Assembly (NCBI GenBank): GCA_945787575.1 | Contig: CALZKB010000066.1 | Coordinates: forward strand, 1 to 36,591 | Direction of reading: 5' to 3' | DNA from: Thermoanaerobaculia bacterium | Lineage (GTDB): Bacteria; Acidobacteriota; Thermoanaerobaculia; Multivoradales; JAHEKO01 | DNA length: 36,591 nt | Notes under the pieces: model-generated | Told to the model about the DNA's origin: nothing | Database searches by the model: none | What the model saw: the letters and a program-made list of their open reading frames with translations, nothing else | Position numbers and translations under genes: made by a program | In this document: positions 7,853 through 14,949 of the stretch, one piece after another | Position numbering within the stretch: position 1 is the first letter of the stretch | How the letters are laid out: the number at the start of each line of letters is the position of its first letter

Positions 7853-8905
7853 ATGGCCGGAGGTGGCACTCCGGACTCGGTCGGCGATCTCGCGCGCGAA
7901 CGCGAGCGCTTCGAGCGAGAAGCGGCGGAAGTCTCCTCACGCGACGCGTGGGAGGCGCTGCGACTGCGCTGGGTCGGTCGCAAACAGGGGGTCGTCCGCG
8001 CGCTGCTGGCGGCGATCAAGGAGGTGCCGGTCGAGCAGAAGCGGGAGTACGGCCAGGTGGTCAACCTCCTCAAGCGGCGAGTGGAGAGCAGGCTCGAAGA
8101 GCTCGAAGGAGAGCTCGAGAGGGCGGAGAGGCAAGCGGCGATCGGCGCGGCCGCCGTCGACGTCACCCTTCCCGGCCGCCGGCCGGCGCTCGGCTCGCTG
8201 CATCCGGTGTCGATCGTCACCCAGGAGATCGTCGAGATCTTCTCGGCGATGGGCTACTCGGTGGCCGAGGGTCCGGAGGTGGAGGAGGACTACTACAACT
8301 TCCAGGCGCTGAACTTCCCGCCCGATCACCCCGCTCGGGACACCCAGGACACCTTCTTCGTCGAGGGGGGCAAGCTGCTGCGCACCCACACGTCGCCGGT
8401 TCAGGTCCGCACGATGCTCGAGCGTGAGGAGCCGCCGATTCGAGTGATCTGCCCGGGGAGGGCCTACCGCTTCGACAACGACCTGCGGCATTCGCCGATG
8501 TTCCATCAGGTCGAGTGCCTGGTGGTCGACAAGGGGATCACCTTGGGCCACCTCAAAGGAACCCTCGAGGCCTTCGTCCGGAAGCTCTTTCGGCCCGAGA
8601 CCGGAGTCCGGCTGAGGCCGAGCTACTTTCCGTTCACCGAGCCTTCGGCCGAGGTCGACATCACCTGTCCCTTCTGCTCCGGCGACGGCTGTCGCACCTG
8701 CTCCGACACCGGTTGGATGGAGATCCTCGGCTCCGGCATGGTCGACCCGCGAGTGCTGGCGGAGTGCGGGTTCGACCCCGAGATCTACAGCGGCTTCGCC
8801 TTCGGTCTCGGCCTCGACCGGGTGGCGATGATTCGCTTCGACATTCCGAACATCCGGGTTCTGTTCGAGAACGACGAGCGCCTGTTGCGTCAGGTGCGGG
8901 GATAG
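7853..8905 (+). CDS. pheS: Phenylalanine--tRNA ligase alpha subunit
   Basis: A 350-residue catalytic subunit, starting ATG 7853 two bases after rplT with GAGGAGGAG overlapping the end of rplT. An N-terminal coiled-coil arm (about 1-105) binds tRNA. The class II core follows with HPVSIVTQEIVEIFSAMGY, RTHTSPVQVR (motif 2 region) and GFAFGLGLDRVAMI (motif 3). A four-cysteine insert, CxxC-x4-CxxC at C272, C275, C280 and C283, resembles a zinc knuckle seen in part of the bacterial PheS family. It pairs with PheT as an alpha2beta2 enzyme. Confidence 0.97.
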   Translation: MAGGGTPDSVGDLARERERFEREAAEVSSRDAWEALRLRWVGRKQGVVRALLAAIKEVPVEQKREYGQVVNLLKRRVESRLEELEGELERAERQAAIGAAAVDVTLPGRRPALGSLHPVSIVTQEIVEIFSAMGYSVAEGPEVEEDYYNFQALNFPPDHPARDTQDTFFVEGGKLLRTHTSPVQVRTMLEREEPPIRVICPGRAYRFDNDLRHSPMFHQVECLVVDKGITLGHLKGTLEAFVRKLFRPETGVRLRPSYFPFTEPSAEVDITCPFCSGDGCRTCSDTGWMEILGSGMVDPRVLAECGFDPEIYSGFAFGLGLDRVAMIRFDIPNIRVLFENDERLLRQVRG

Positions 8906-8907
8906 CG

Positions 8908-10953
8908 ATGGACTTCTCCCGCGATTGGATCGGGCAGTATGTCGAGCTGCCGGCGGTGGACGAGCTGGCCGCCGGGCTGACCGAAGTGGGCCTCACCGTC
9001 GAGGGGTCGACCGAGAGCGATGGGGATGTCCTTCTCGATGTCGACGTCACCACCAATCGACCGGACTGTATGTGTCATCTCGGGCTCGCCCGGGAGGTCG
9101 CGGTTCGCTTCGACAAGATGCTGCGGGTCCCCTCCATCCAGCTCGCGGAGGTGAACGAGCCGGCCGCCGATGCCGTCGAGGTGGCGCTCGCCGACGGCGG
9201 CGGTTGCCCCCGCTACGTCGCTCGCGTGGTTCGCGGCGTCAAAGTCGGTCCCAGCCCGGGATGGCTGCGGACGGCGCTCGAGTCGATAGGCCAGCGCTCG
9301 ATCAACAACATCGTCGACATCACGAACTTCGTGCTCTGGGAGAGTGGACAACCGGTGCACGCCTTCGATCTGGCGAAGATCGAAGGTGCCGAGATCGTCG
9401 TGAGGCGAGCCGAAGAGGGGGAGAAGCTGACGACGCTCGACGGCGAGGAGCGGCGGCTCGATCCCGAGATTCTCGTGATCGCCGACGCCGCCCGGGCGGT
9501 CGCGCTGGCGGGGATCATGGGTGGTCTCGACAGCGAGGTCGGCGAGCGGACGACCGATGTCCTGATCGAGTGTGCTCACTTCGATCCGACGGTCGTGCGC
9601 AAGGGCGCCGGCCGCCTGGCGATGCACACCGACGCCAGTCACCGTTTCGAGCGCGGCGCCGACCCGGAAGCTCCGAAATGGGCGGCGGCCCGAGTCGCCG
9701 GCCTCATCGCAGAGATGGCGGGCGGAGAGATCCTCGCGGGCGCCGTCGACCAACGCTCCGAGCACTATCCGGCACCCCTTGCGGGCCGTCTCGACTTGGG
9801 ACGGCTCGAGGCTTTTGGCGGCGTCGAGATTCCGCGAGAGGAGGTCGTGCGCATCCTGACCGGCCTCGGCTTCGAGCTCGCGCCGGACGGAGAATCGGCC
9901 TGGCAGGTGGCCGTTCCCTCCTGGCGCTACCACGACATGAAGTTCACTCGCGCCGACGGCGCCGTCTACGAGGCGGATCTGTTCGAGGAAGCGCTGCGCC
10001 ACGTCGGCTTCGAGAACATCCCGTCCGCCCTGCCGCCGGTCGAGAAGCCGGACTCGGGCTCGAGTGCGCCGCACGAGCAGCGGCAGCGGATCCGGAGCTA
10101 CCTGGCGGCGTGCGGCCTCGCGGAGACGATCAACTACGCCTTCCACGCCGCGGCCGATGACGGCAGCTTCGGGATCTGGGCCGAAGGCGAGCCGATCAGG
10201 GTGGCCAACCCCCTTTCCGAGCTCTACGACGTGATGCGGCGCTCGCTCCTGGTCGGGCTCGTCGACAGCGCCTGGTTCAACATCAGGCGCGGCGCCGAGG
10301 CGGTGCGGCTGTTCGAGAGCGGTCATCTCTTCCCGGCGGCGGGCGCGCCGGAGTTGGAGACGGTCGGCCTGGTGATGGGCGGGGCTCGCGGCATGCCGTG
10401 GCAACGTCGTACCGAGCTCGACTTATTCGATCTCAAGGGGTGCGTCGAGGGGCTCGCCGCTCACTTTGGCGTCTCCGTCGAGGCGCGCGTCGCCGACCCG
10501 CCGGGGGTCGTGGCGGGCACCGGTGCGACGGTTCACGTCGCCGGCCGCCTCGAAGTGGTCGGCTGGATGGGTAGGCTCGAGCTCGATACCCCCTATCCGG
10601 TCTTCGGCGCCGAGCTCGAGGTCGGCGCATTGGCCGAGGGTGAGCGGTTCTCGACGGTGTCCGCGCCCTCCCGCCACCCCGCCGTCGCCGTCGATCTCAC
10701 CTTGACCCATGCCGCCGACCTACCGTGGCGCGAGATCGAATCGGCGATCACCTCCGCCGGGGTCGAGAACCTCACGAGCTTCGGTCTCAAGGACCGCTAC
10801 GAGGGGGAAGGCGTTCCGTCGGGCGCCGTCAACACGACGATCTACTTCGTCTACAATGCCGAGGATCGTTCGTTGACTCAGGACGAGGTGAATTCCCGCC
10901 AGCGGGCGCTGACCGAGAAGCTCGAGGCGCGTTTCGGCTGGCGGCAAGCGTGA
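8908..10953 (+). CDS. pheT: Phenylalanine--tRNA ligase beta subunit lacking the EMAPII-like domain
   Basis: A 681-residue subunit, starting ATG 8908 two bases after pheS. The N-terminus (MDFSRDWIGQYVEL...TEVGLTVEG) matches PheT. It then jumps near residue 36-40 straight to DVDVTTNRPDCMCHLGLAREVA, which in E. coli PheT (795 residues) lies after an approximately 110-residue tRNA-binding OB fold. That domain is therefore missing, with no frame disruption. The B3/B4 editing domain (PRYVARVV, NNIVDITNFVLWESGQPVHAFD, AGIMGG), the B5 and core-like domains, and the C-terminal anticodon-binding FDX-ACB domain (about 590-681) remain. The enzyme is probably functional. The missing OB fold is an architectural variant rather than decay. 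Confidence 0.95.
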   Translation: MDFSRDWIGQYVELPAVDELAAGLTEVGLTVEGSTESDGDVLLDVDVTTNRPDCMCHLGLAREVAVRFDKMLRVPSIQLAEVNEPAADAVEVALADGGGCPRYVARVVRGVKVGPSPGWLRTALESIGQRSINNIVDITNFVLWESGQPVHAFDLAKIEGAEIVVRRAEEGEKLTTLDGEERRLDPEILVIADAARAVALAGIMGGLDSEVGERTTDVLIECAHFDPTVVRKGAGRLAMHTDASHRFERGADPEAPKWAAARVAGLIAEMAGGEILAGAVDQRSEHYPAPLAGRLDLGRLEAFGGVEIPREEVVRILTGLGFELAPDGESAWQVAVPSWRYHDMKFTRADGAVYEADLFEEALRHVGFENIPSALPPVEKPDSGSSAPHEQRQRIRSYLAACGLAETINYAFHAAADDGSFGIWAEGEPIRVANPLSELYDVMRRSLLVGLVDSAWFNIRRGAEAVRLFESGHLFPAAGAPELETVGLVMGGARGMPWQRRTELDLFDLKGCVEGLAAHFGVSVEARVADPPGVVAGTGATVHVAGRLEVVGWMGRLELDTPYPVFGAELEVGALAEGERFSTVSAPSRHPAVAVDLTLTHAADLPWREIESAITSAGVENLTSFGLKDRYEGEGVPSGAVNTTIYFVYNAEDRSLTQDEVNSRQRALTEKLEARFGWRQA

Positions 10954-10970
10954 CGGCAGGAGGCGAAATC

Positions 10971-11213
10971 ATGGCCGACCCGAAATGGCTCGAGGACCTG
11001 TGCGGCAACGTCGAAGGCGCCGTCAAGGAGATCGCCAAGCTTCGGCGCCAGAACAAGAGTCTGAAGACTCAGCTCGACAAAGCCAAGAAGGCGGCCGAAC
11101 AAGGCGCCGCCGAGGCCGAGCCGGACCCCGAGGCCGAGGCGTGGCGAGATGAGCGCAAGGAGGTTCGCCGGCGGGTGGCGCGGCTGTCCAAGCACCTCGA
11201 AGAGCTGATCTGA
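10971..11213 (+). CDS. Small coiled-coil protein, possibly ZapB-like
   Basis: An 80-residue acidic and basic helix-forming protein. The ribosome site AGGAGG (10958-10963) is near-perfect, 7 bases before ATG 10971, so translation is credible. Residues about 10-45 and 55-80 show heptad-like Leu/Val spacing (VKEIAKLRRQNKSLKTQLDK, VRRRVARLSKHLEEL) separated by an acidic Glu/Ala/Pro linker. There are no catalytic motifs. Small coiled-coil genes between pheT and zapA occur in other Gram-negative groups and are sometimes called ZapB-like division factors. That assignment rests on context and coiled-coil character only. The convergent fabH ends 31 bases away with no obvious terminator between. Confidence 0.75.
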   Translation: MADPKWLEDLCGNVEGAVKEIAKLRRQNKSLKTQLDKAKKAAEQGAAEAEPDPEAEAWRDERKEVRRRVARLSKHLEELI

Positions 11214-11244
11214 CCTCCGGGCAAGCGGAAGGCGACCAGGGCTG

Positions 11245-12231
11245 CTAGAACTCGAGCAGCAGTCCGGCCCAGTGAAAGCCGGCGCCGAACGAGGTCAGCA
11301 GCACCAGATCTCCGGCCGCGATCCGACCCTGCGCGCGCGCGTGGCAAAGCGCCAGCGGCACCGAGGCCGAGCCGGTGTTGCCGTACTCCCGGATGTTGCT
11401 GAAGACTCGTTCCGGCGCCAATCCCAGCCTCTTGCCGACCGCCTCCAGGATTCGCATGTTGGCCTGATGCGGGACGACGAGGGCGATGTCAGACAGGCTC
11501 TTGCCGGCCTGCTCGAGCAGCTCGTGGGTGACCTGGCTCATCCGCCTGACCGCCTCGCGGAAGACCTCCCTGCCGTGCATGACGACCTTCTGGTGGAGTC
11601 CGGCGGCGGCCACTTCGGCGGAGAAAGGCACCCGGGTGCCGCCCGCTTCGAGGCAGAGGATGCCCGCCTTGCTGCCGTCGGTGCCGGCGGCGGCTCCCAG
11701 CATTCCGATGACGTCCTCTCCCGGACCGACGACGGCGCCGCCCGCGGCATCACCGAAGAGCACGCAGGTGTCGCGATCGTTCCAGTTCATCAACCGTGAG
11801 ATCAGCTCCACGGCCAAGACCAGCACCCGCTTGCGCCCCAGCTGGGCGCGGGTTCGGGCTACGTCGAGCGCCATCAAGAAGCCGGCACAGCCGCTGCCCG
11901 CCAGGTCGAACGCCGGAATCTCGCGGGCGCCGAGCTGATACTGGACGAAGGCGGCGGTATCGGGTGCGTACATCTCGGGCGTGTCGGTGGCGAGGATGAT
12001 CTCGTCGATGTCGGTGGCGTCGAGCCCGGCGTCGTCCAGGACCCGGTGGGCGGCGGAAACCGCCATGTCGGCGCTCGTCTCGTCGGCGGCCGCGAAACGG
12101 CGCTCCTTGATGCCGGTGCGAGTCGTGATCCACTCGTCGGAGGTGTCGACGAGCTCGGCCCAATCGGCGTTGGTCATGACCCGCTCGGGCGCGTAGGCGC
12201 CGAGGCCGAGGATGCCGACCGTCTCCGTCAT
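11245..12231 (-). CDS. fabH: Beta-ketoacyl-ACP synthase III
   Basis: A 328-residue cytoplasmic thiolase-fold enzyme that condenses acyl-CoA with malonyl-ACP to start fatty acid synthesis. The catalytic triad is intact: C115 (GSGCAGF), H255 (VPHQAN) and N285 (REYGNTGSAS). The motifs DEWITTRTGIKERR and CVLFGDAAGGAV are typical of FabH. The start is ATG at 12231, where MTETVGILGLGAYAPERV fits the family; the ribosome site is weak. It stands away from other fatty acid genes. A specialised role in making an unusual starter acyl chain is possible but not shown. It may be co-transcribed with the secreted-protein gene 70 bases upstream. Confidence 0.93.
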   Translation of the reverse strand: MTETVGILGLGAYAPERVMTNADWAELVDTSDEWITTRTGIKERRFAAADETSADMAVSAAHRVLDDAGLDATDIDEIILATDTPEMYAPDTAAFVQYQLGAREIPAFDLAGSGCAGFLMALDVARTRAQLGRKRVLVLAVELISRLMNWNDRDTCVLFGDAAGGAVVGPGEDVIGMLGAAAGTDGSKAGILCLEAGGTRVPFSAEVAAAGLHQKVVMHGREVFREAVRRMSQVTHELLEQAGKSLSDIALVVPHQANMRILEAVGKRLGLAPERVFSNIREYGNTGSASVPLALCHARAQGRIAAGDLVLLTSFGAGFHWAGLLLEF

Positions 12232-12301
12232 GGCTCGATCAACGGCGAAAGGAGTAGAGGTCCGTGAGTCGATCCGTTGGCGATTCCCGCTCGGGGCTTG
12301 C

Positions 12302-13123
12302 TCAGGGAACCGTGTTGCTCCAGGCCGTCGTGTCACCGGACTCGAACCCGTCCTCGAAGATCCGATCGTCACAGGCGTTGACGCACATGTCGGCGGTGAA
12401 GGTAAACGCTGACCCCGCGCCGATGACGGAGCCCGTCTGGTAGGCGCCGGTGAAGTCGGCCGGGCCGAACGGCAGCCCGGTGCCGGTGAAGTTGTCGATG
12501 TCGGAATCGAGCAGGTTGTCGCGGACGACGGGGAAGACGTCGACCTGGTAGTTGGCTGAAAGCCCGAAGTACTGAGCGACCGAGGCCTCGGTGATCTCCA
12601 TCTGGGTGGGAGTGATCTCGGTGGCGCTGTCGTTGGCGAGGGTGCCGTCCATGTCCATGTCGGCGTAGTGAAAGACCTGGATGTCGAGGTCGCCGCCGGT
12701 GAGGTTCGTGATCTCGAGATCCTGAAGGAGGATCGAGCCCGAACCGGCAACGATGATCCGGACCACCAGCGACGCGGAGAAGAGGCCGCGCCCATCGACG
12801 TCGTTCCAGGTCAGGGTGGCGGTGTCGCCGCTGAAGTCGTCGAGGTCGGGTGGCGGCAGCAGGGTCTCCTGGCTGTCGCCGGCGACCCGGTACCACCACC
12901 AGGTCGCGAACTGGTGATCGGTGCCGATCGGGACCTCGAAGTCGGTGGTCGCACCGGTCGTCGTGCTGTACGTGTTGACCTCCCATCGGTTGACGCCGTC
13001 GGTGATGAACCCGACCGCGCCCTCAGTGGGCAGCACGACTTCTTCTTTCCCGACTTCTTGGGCCAGGGCCGAGGTCGCGATCAGGCAGACCGCCAGCGTC
13101 GACAGGACAGAATGTACTCGCAT
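12302..13123 (-). CDS. Secreted hypothetical protein with GFESGDT-type C-terminal tail
   Basis: A 273-residue protein starting ATG 13123, preceded by AAGGGGA. The signal peptide MRVHSVLSTLAVCLIATSALA ends with an ALA|Q cleavage site near residue 21. The mature part is beta-rich with many Asp, Thr and Gly and no Lys/Arg clusters, resembling a secreted beta-sandwich; no enzyme motif is recognised. It ends with two Cys (CVNAC, 247-251) and the tail IFEDGFESGDTTAWSNTVP (255-273). Related tails occur at the C-termini of otherwise unrelated secreted proteins, as I recall from gammaproteobacterial and acidobacterial genomes. That suggests a sorting or anchoring tag, an idea that is not established. 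An upstream in-frame extension to 13270 would place the signal peptide internally and is rejected. Confidence 0.75.
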   Translation of the reverse strand: MRVHSVLSTLAVCLIATSALAQEVGKEEVVLPTEGAVGFITDGVNRWEVNTYSTTTGATTDFEVPIGTDHQFATWWWYRVAGDSQETLLPPPDLDDFSGDTATLTWNDVDGRGLFSASLVVRIIVAGSGSILLQDLEITNLTGGDLDIQVFHYADMDMDGTLANDSATEITPTQMEITEASVAQYFGLSANYQVDVFPVVRDNLLDSDIDNFTGTGLPFGPADFTGAYQTGSVIGAGSAFTFTADMCVNACDDRIFEDGFESGDTTAWSNTVP

Positions 13124-13205
13124 GGACTTTCCCCTTTGGTGGTGCTCTCCGACCGCTTTGCAGCTGGTGTCGTCAGGCGTTCTCCAACACGCTTCCGGTC
13201 CCTCG

Positions 13206-13214
13206 ACTCTAGCA
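13206..13214 (-). promoter_or_regulatory. Candidate extended -10 for the secreted-protein gene
   Basis: On the minus strand this reads TGC-TAGAGT, with the hexamer at 13211-13206. It lies about 85 bases upstream of the ATG at 13123. No -35 is visible. It fits the TGCTA pattern found upstream of several genes in this window. Confidence 0.3.
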
Positions 13215-13255
13215 TCCAGGCCCGGCGGACGGCGATCACCCGGCCCGCGCGAAAC

Positions 13256-13264
13256 TGCTATCTT
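13256..13264 (+). promoter_or_regulatory. Candidate extended -10 for the dehalogenase gene
   Basis: TGC-TATCTT places a transcription start near 13271, only about 5 bases before the ATG at 13276. The gene has no ribosome site in that interval, so a near-leaderless message is implied. No -35 is recognised. Confidence 0.35.
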
Positions 13265-13275
13265 GGTCATTCGTC

Positions 13276-14163
13276 ATGGAGACCGCGCGCACCCCGGAAG
13301 AGCGCTTCGCCGAGCTGCCCGACTTTCCGTTCGAGCCGCACTATGAGGAGATCGCGGGCGGACTGCGAATGCACTATGTGAACGAGGGGCCGGCCGACGC
13401 CGAGCCGATCCTCATGCTGCACGGCGAGCCGTCGTGGTCCTACCTCTACCGATCCATGATCCCGCCTTGCGCGGCGCGTTATCGGGTCGTCGCACCCGAC
13501 CTGATCGGCTTCGGACGCTCCGACAAGCCGACGAGGGTCGCCGACTACAGCTACCAATCGCACATCGACTGGCTGCTCGAGTTCGTTGAGCGCCTGGATC
13601 TGATCGGCATCACCCTCGTCTGCCAGGACTGGGGCGCGCTGCTCGGGCTGCGCCTCGCCGCCGAGCATGAGGGCCGCTTCGCCCGGATCGCCGTCGGCAA
13701 CGGGATCCTCGTCACCGGCGACCAGACGTCGCCGCGGGCGTTCAAGTTGTGGAAGCGCTTCGCTCGCTGGTCGCCGTGGTTCCCGATCGGCCGGATCGTC
13801 GACCTGGGCTGCTTCAAGAAGCTCTCGACCGCGGAACGGCGCGCTTACGACGCGCCGTTCCCGACGGCTGAGCACAAGGCGGGAACCCGCGCGTTCCCGC
13901 GGTTGGTTCCGGTGAGCCCGGAAGACCCGGCCGCGCCGGCCTGCCGGCGGGCGTGGGCCAAGCTCGGGCAGTGGGAGAAGCCGTTTCTCACCGCGTTCTC
14001 GAACGGCGACCCGATCATGCGCGGCGGCGACCGGGTGCTCCAGAAGCACGTTCCGGGAGCCCACGGCCAACCTCACACGAAGCTCGAGGGAGGTCACTTC
14101 CTGCAAGAGGACGCGGGACCGGAGTTCGCGGCGGCGGTGCTCGCCTGGATGACTGCCGGTTGA
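13276..14163 (+). CDS. Haloalkane dehalogenase (HLD-I type alpha/beta hydrolase)
   Basis: A 295-residue alpha/beta hydrolase predicted to replace halogen with hydroxyl on haloalkanes. The nucleophile is D118 in VCQDWGALLG, immediately followed by the halide-binding W119. The catalytic acid is D245 (SNGDPIM), placed as in subfamily I (DhlA-like), and the base is H274 (EGGHFLQED). The oxyanion segment HGEPSWSYLYR (50-60) is characteristic of the family. A second halide-binding Trp is probably W165 or W168 in the cap. All active-site positions are present, so activity is likely, but substrate cannot be predicted. Haloacid or epoxide hydrolase activity is less likely given the D-W pair and HGEP. 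It stands alone between a divergent gene and zapA. Confidence 0.88.
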   Translation: METARTPEERFAELPDFPFEPHYEEIAGGLRMHYVNEGPADAEPILMLHGEPSWSYLYRSMIPPCAARYRVVAPDLIGFGRSDKPTRVADYSYQSHIDWLLEFVERLDLIGITLVCQDWGALLGLRLAAEHEGRFARIAVGNGILVTGDQTSPRAFKLWKRFARWSPWFPIGRIVDLGCFKKLSTAERRAYDAPFPTAEHKAGTRAFPRLVPVSPEDPAAPACRRAWAKLGQWEKPFLTAFSNGDPIMRGGDRVLQKHVPGAHGQPHTKLEGGHFLQEDAGPEFAAAVLAWMTAG

Positions 14164-14288
14164 CGCCCTCCGGGACGTCTTTCACCCCGGCGCGCGGCGC
14201 GCGAAGACGCAAGTCGAGCGCGCGACGCCGCGGGTCTAGAGCACGGAGCGTCGACTGGCCGGCACGCCGTTCAGTGGATTGGAGGCTG

Positions 14289-14297
14289 TGCTACTAT
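14289..14297 (+). promoter_or_regulatory. Candidate extended -10 for zapA
   Basis: TGC-TACTAT, an extended -10 with five of six matches to TATAAT, lies about 68 bases before the zapA ATG. The best -35 candidate (TTCAGT) is poor. The 201-base gap upstream holds no gene. Confidence 0.4.
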
Positions 14298-14364
14298 CCC
14301 TCTGTAAGCTGTTGGTAGATCTGCACTTGAGCGGGTCTACCGGCGAGAACGGTGGATGCACTAG

Positions 14365-14661
14365 ATGGCCAAGAAGATCACGACATCAGCTGAGATCGAG
14401 GTGTTCGGGGCCGTCTATCCTGTTCGAGGAGACAAGGATCCTGAGTACCTGCAGGAACTGGCGAGCCTCGTCGACGGCAAGATGCGCGAGATCGCGCGTC
14501 AGGTTCAGACCGTCGACACGGGCAAGATCGCGGTTCTCACGGCACTCAATTTGGCGGACGAACTAGTCCAATGCCGCGAGCGGCAGGATGGGGACTGGGG
14601 CAACGTACAGGAAACGGTGACCGCTTTGGCCGAGGACCTCGGCAAGGCAGTTCAGGAATAG
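14365..14661 (+). CDS. zapA: Cell division protein ZapA
   Basis: A 98-residue FtsZ-ring-associated protein that bundles FtsZ filaments at mid-cell. The start is ATG 14365 with GGTGGA 8 bases upstream. The family pattern is clear: an N-terminal strand segment (EIEVFGAVYPVRGDKDPEYLQ), then LASLVDGKMREIARQ and AVLTALNLADEL, then a C-terminal coiled coil. It precedes a probable 6S RNA and rny, a context seen in other Gram-negative bacteria. Confidence 0.9.
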   Translation: MAKKITTSAEIEVFGAVYPVRGDKDPEYLQELASLVDGKMREIARQVQTVDTGKIAVLTALNLADELVQCRERQDGDWGNVQETVTALAEDLGKAVQE

Positions 14662-14701
14662 TCACGATCAACGAGAGCGGTCTGAGATCACCGATAGATT
14701 T

Positions 14702-14906
14702 GGGACAAGCATCCCCTGCGTGGTTTGTGATGAGTCGACGCGTTTTAGAACCAACTCTAATGTCTAGGGAGCCTCACTTCGGCGCGGCCTGTGCCAGCCC
14801 CGCATGCACGGGGACGCTAACGGCTCGCAGAGAGGGCACCCACCTGGTAAGCGCCAGGTTCTAGACTTCCGACTCACACGGCTTGCGCGGGGGGTGCGGG
14901 TTCTTT
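14702..14906 (+). ncRNA. ssrS: Probable 6S RNA
   Basis: The 288-base gap between zapA and rny has no gene but can form a 6S-like closed rod. The closing stem pairs 14710-14721 (CATCCCCTGCGT) with 14885-14896 (GCGCGGGGGGTG) in 12 continuous pairs, three of them G-T. A weaker extension pairs 14702-14709 with bases after 14896. Inside are a large unpaired region, hairpin ACCTGG/CCAGGT (near 14842-14860) and a GC-rich apical part with CCCG/CGGG. Size (about 200 bases) and location next to zapA match ssrS in many bacteria. 6S RNA mimics an open promoter and sequesters sigma70 RNA polymerase. Exact ends are estimates; the identification rests on fold and context, not on sequence search. Confidence 0.65.
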
Positions 14907-14949
14907 GCCCTCAGCCTCTCACCTGCGGCTCCGTTAAGGAGGCGCGAAG

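Noticed and set aside
14571-14864. A 97-codon frame spanning the end of zapA and the RNA region.
   Set aside because: It overlaps zapA and the probable 6S RNA, lacks a ribosome site and has no family resemblance.
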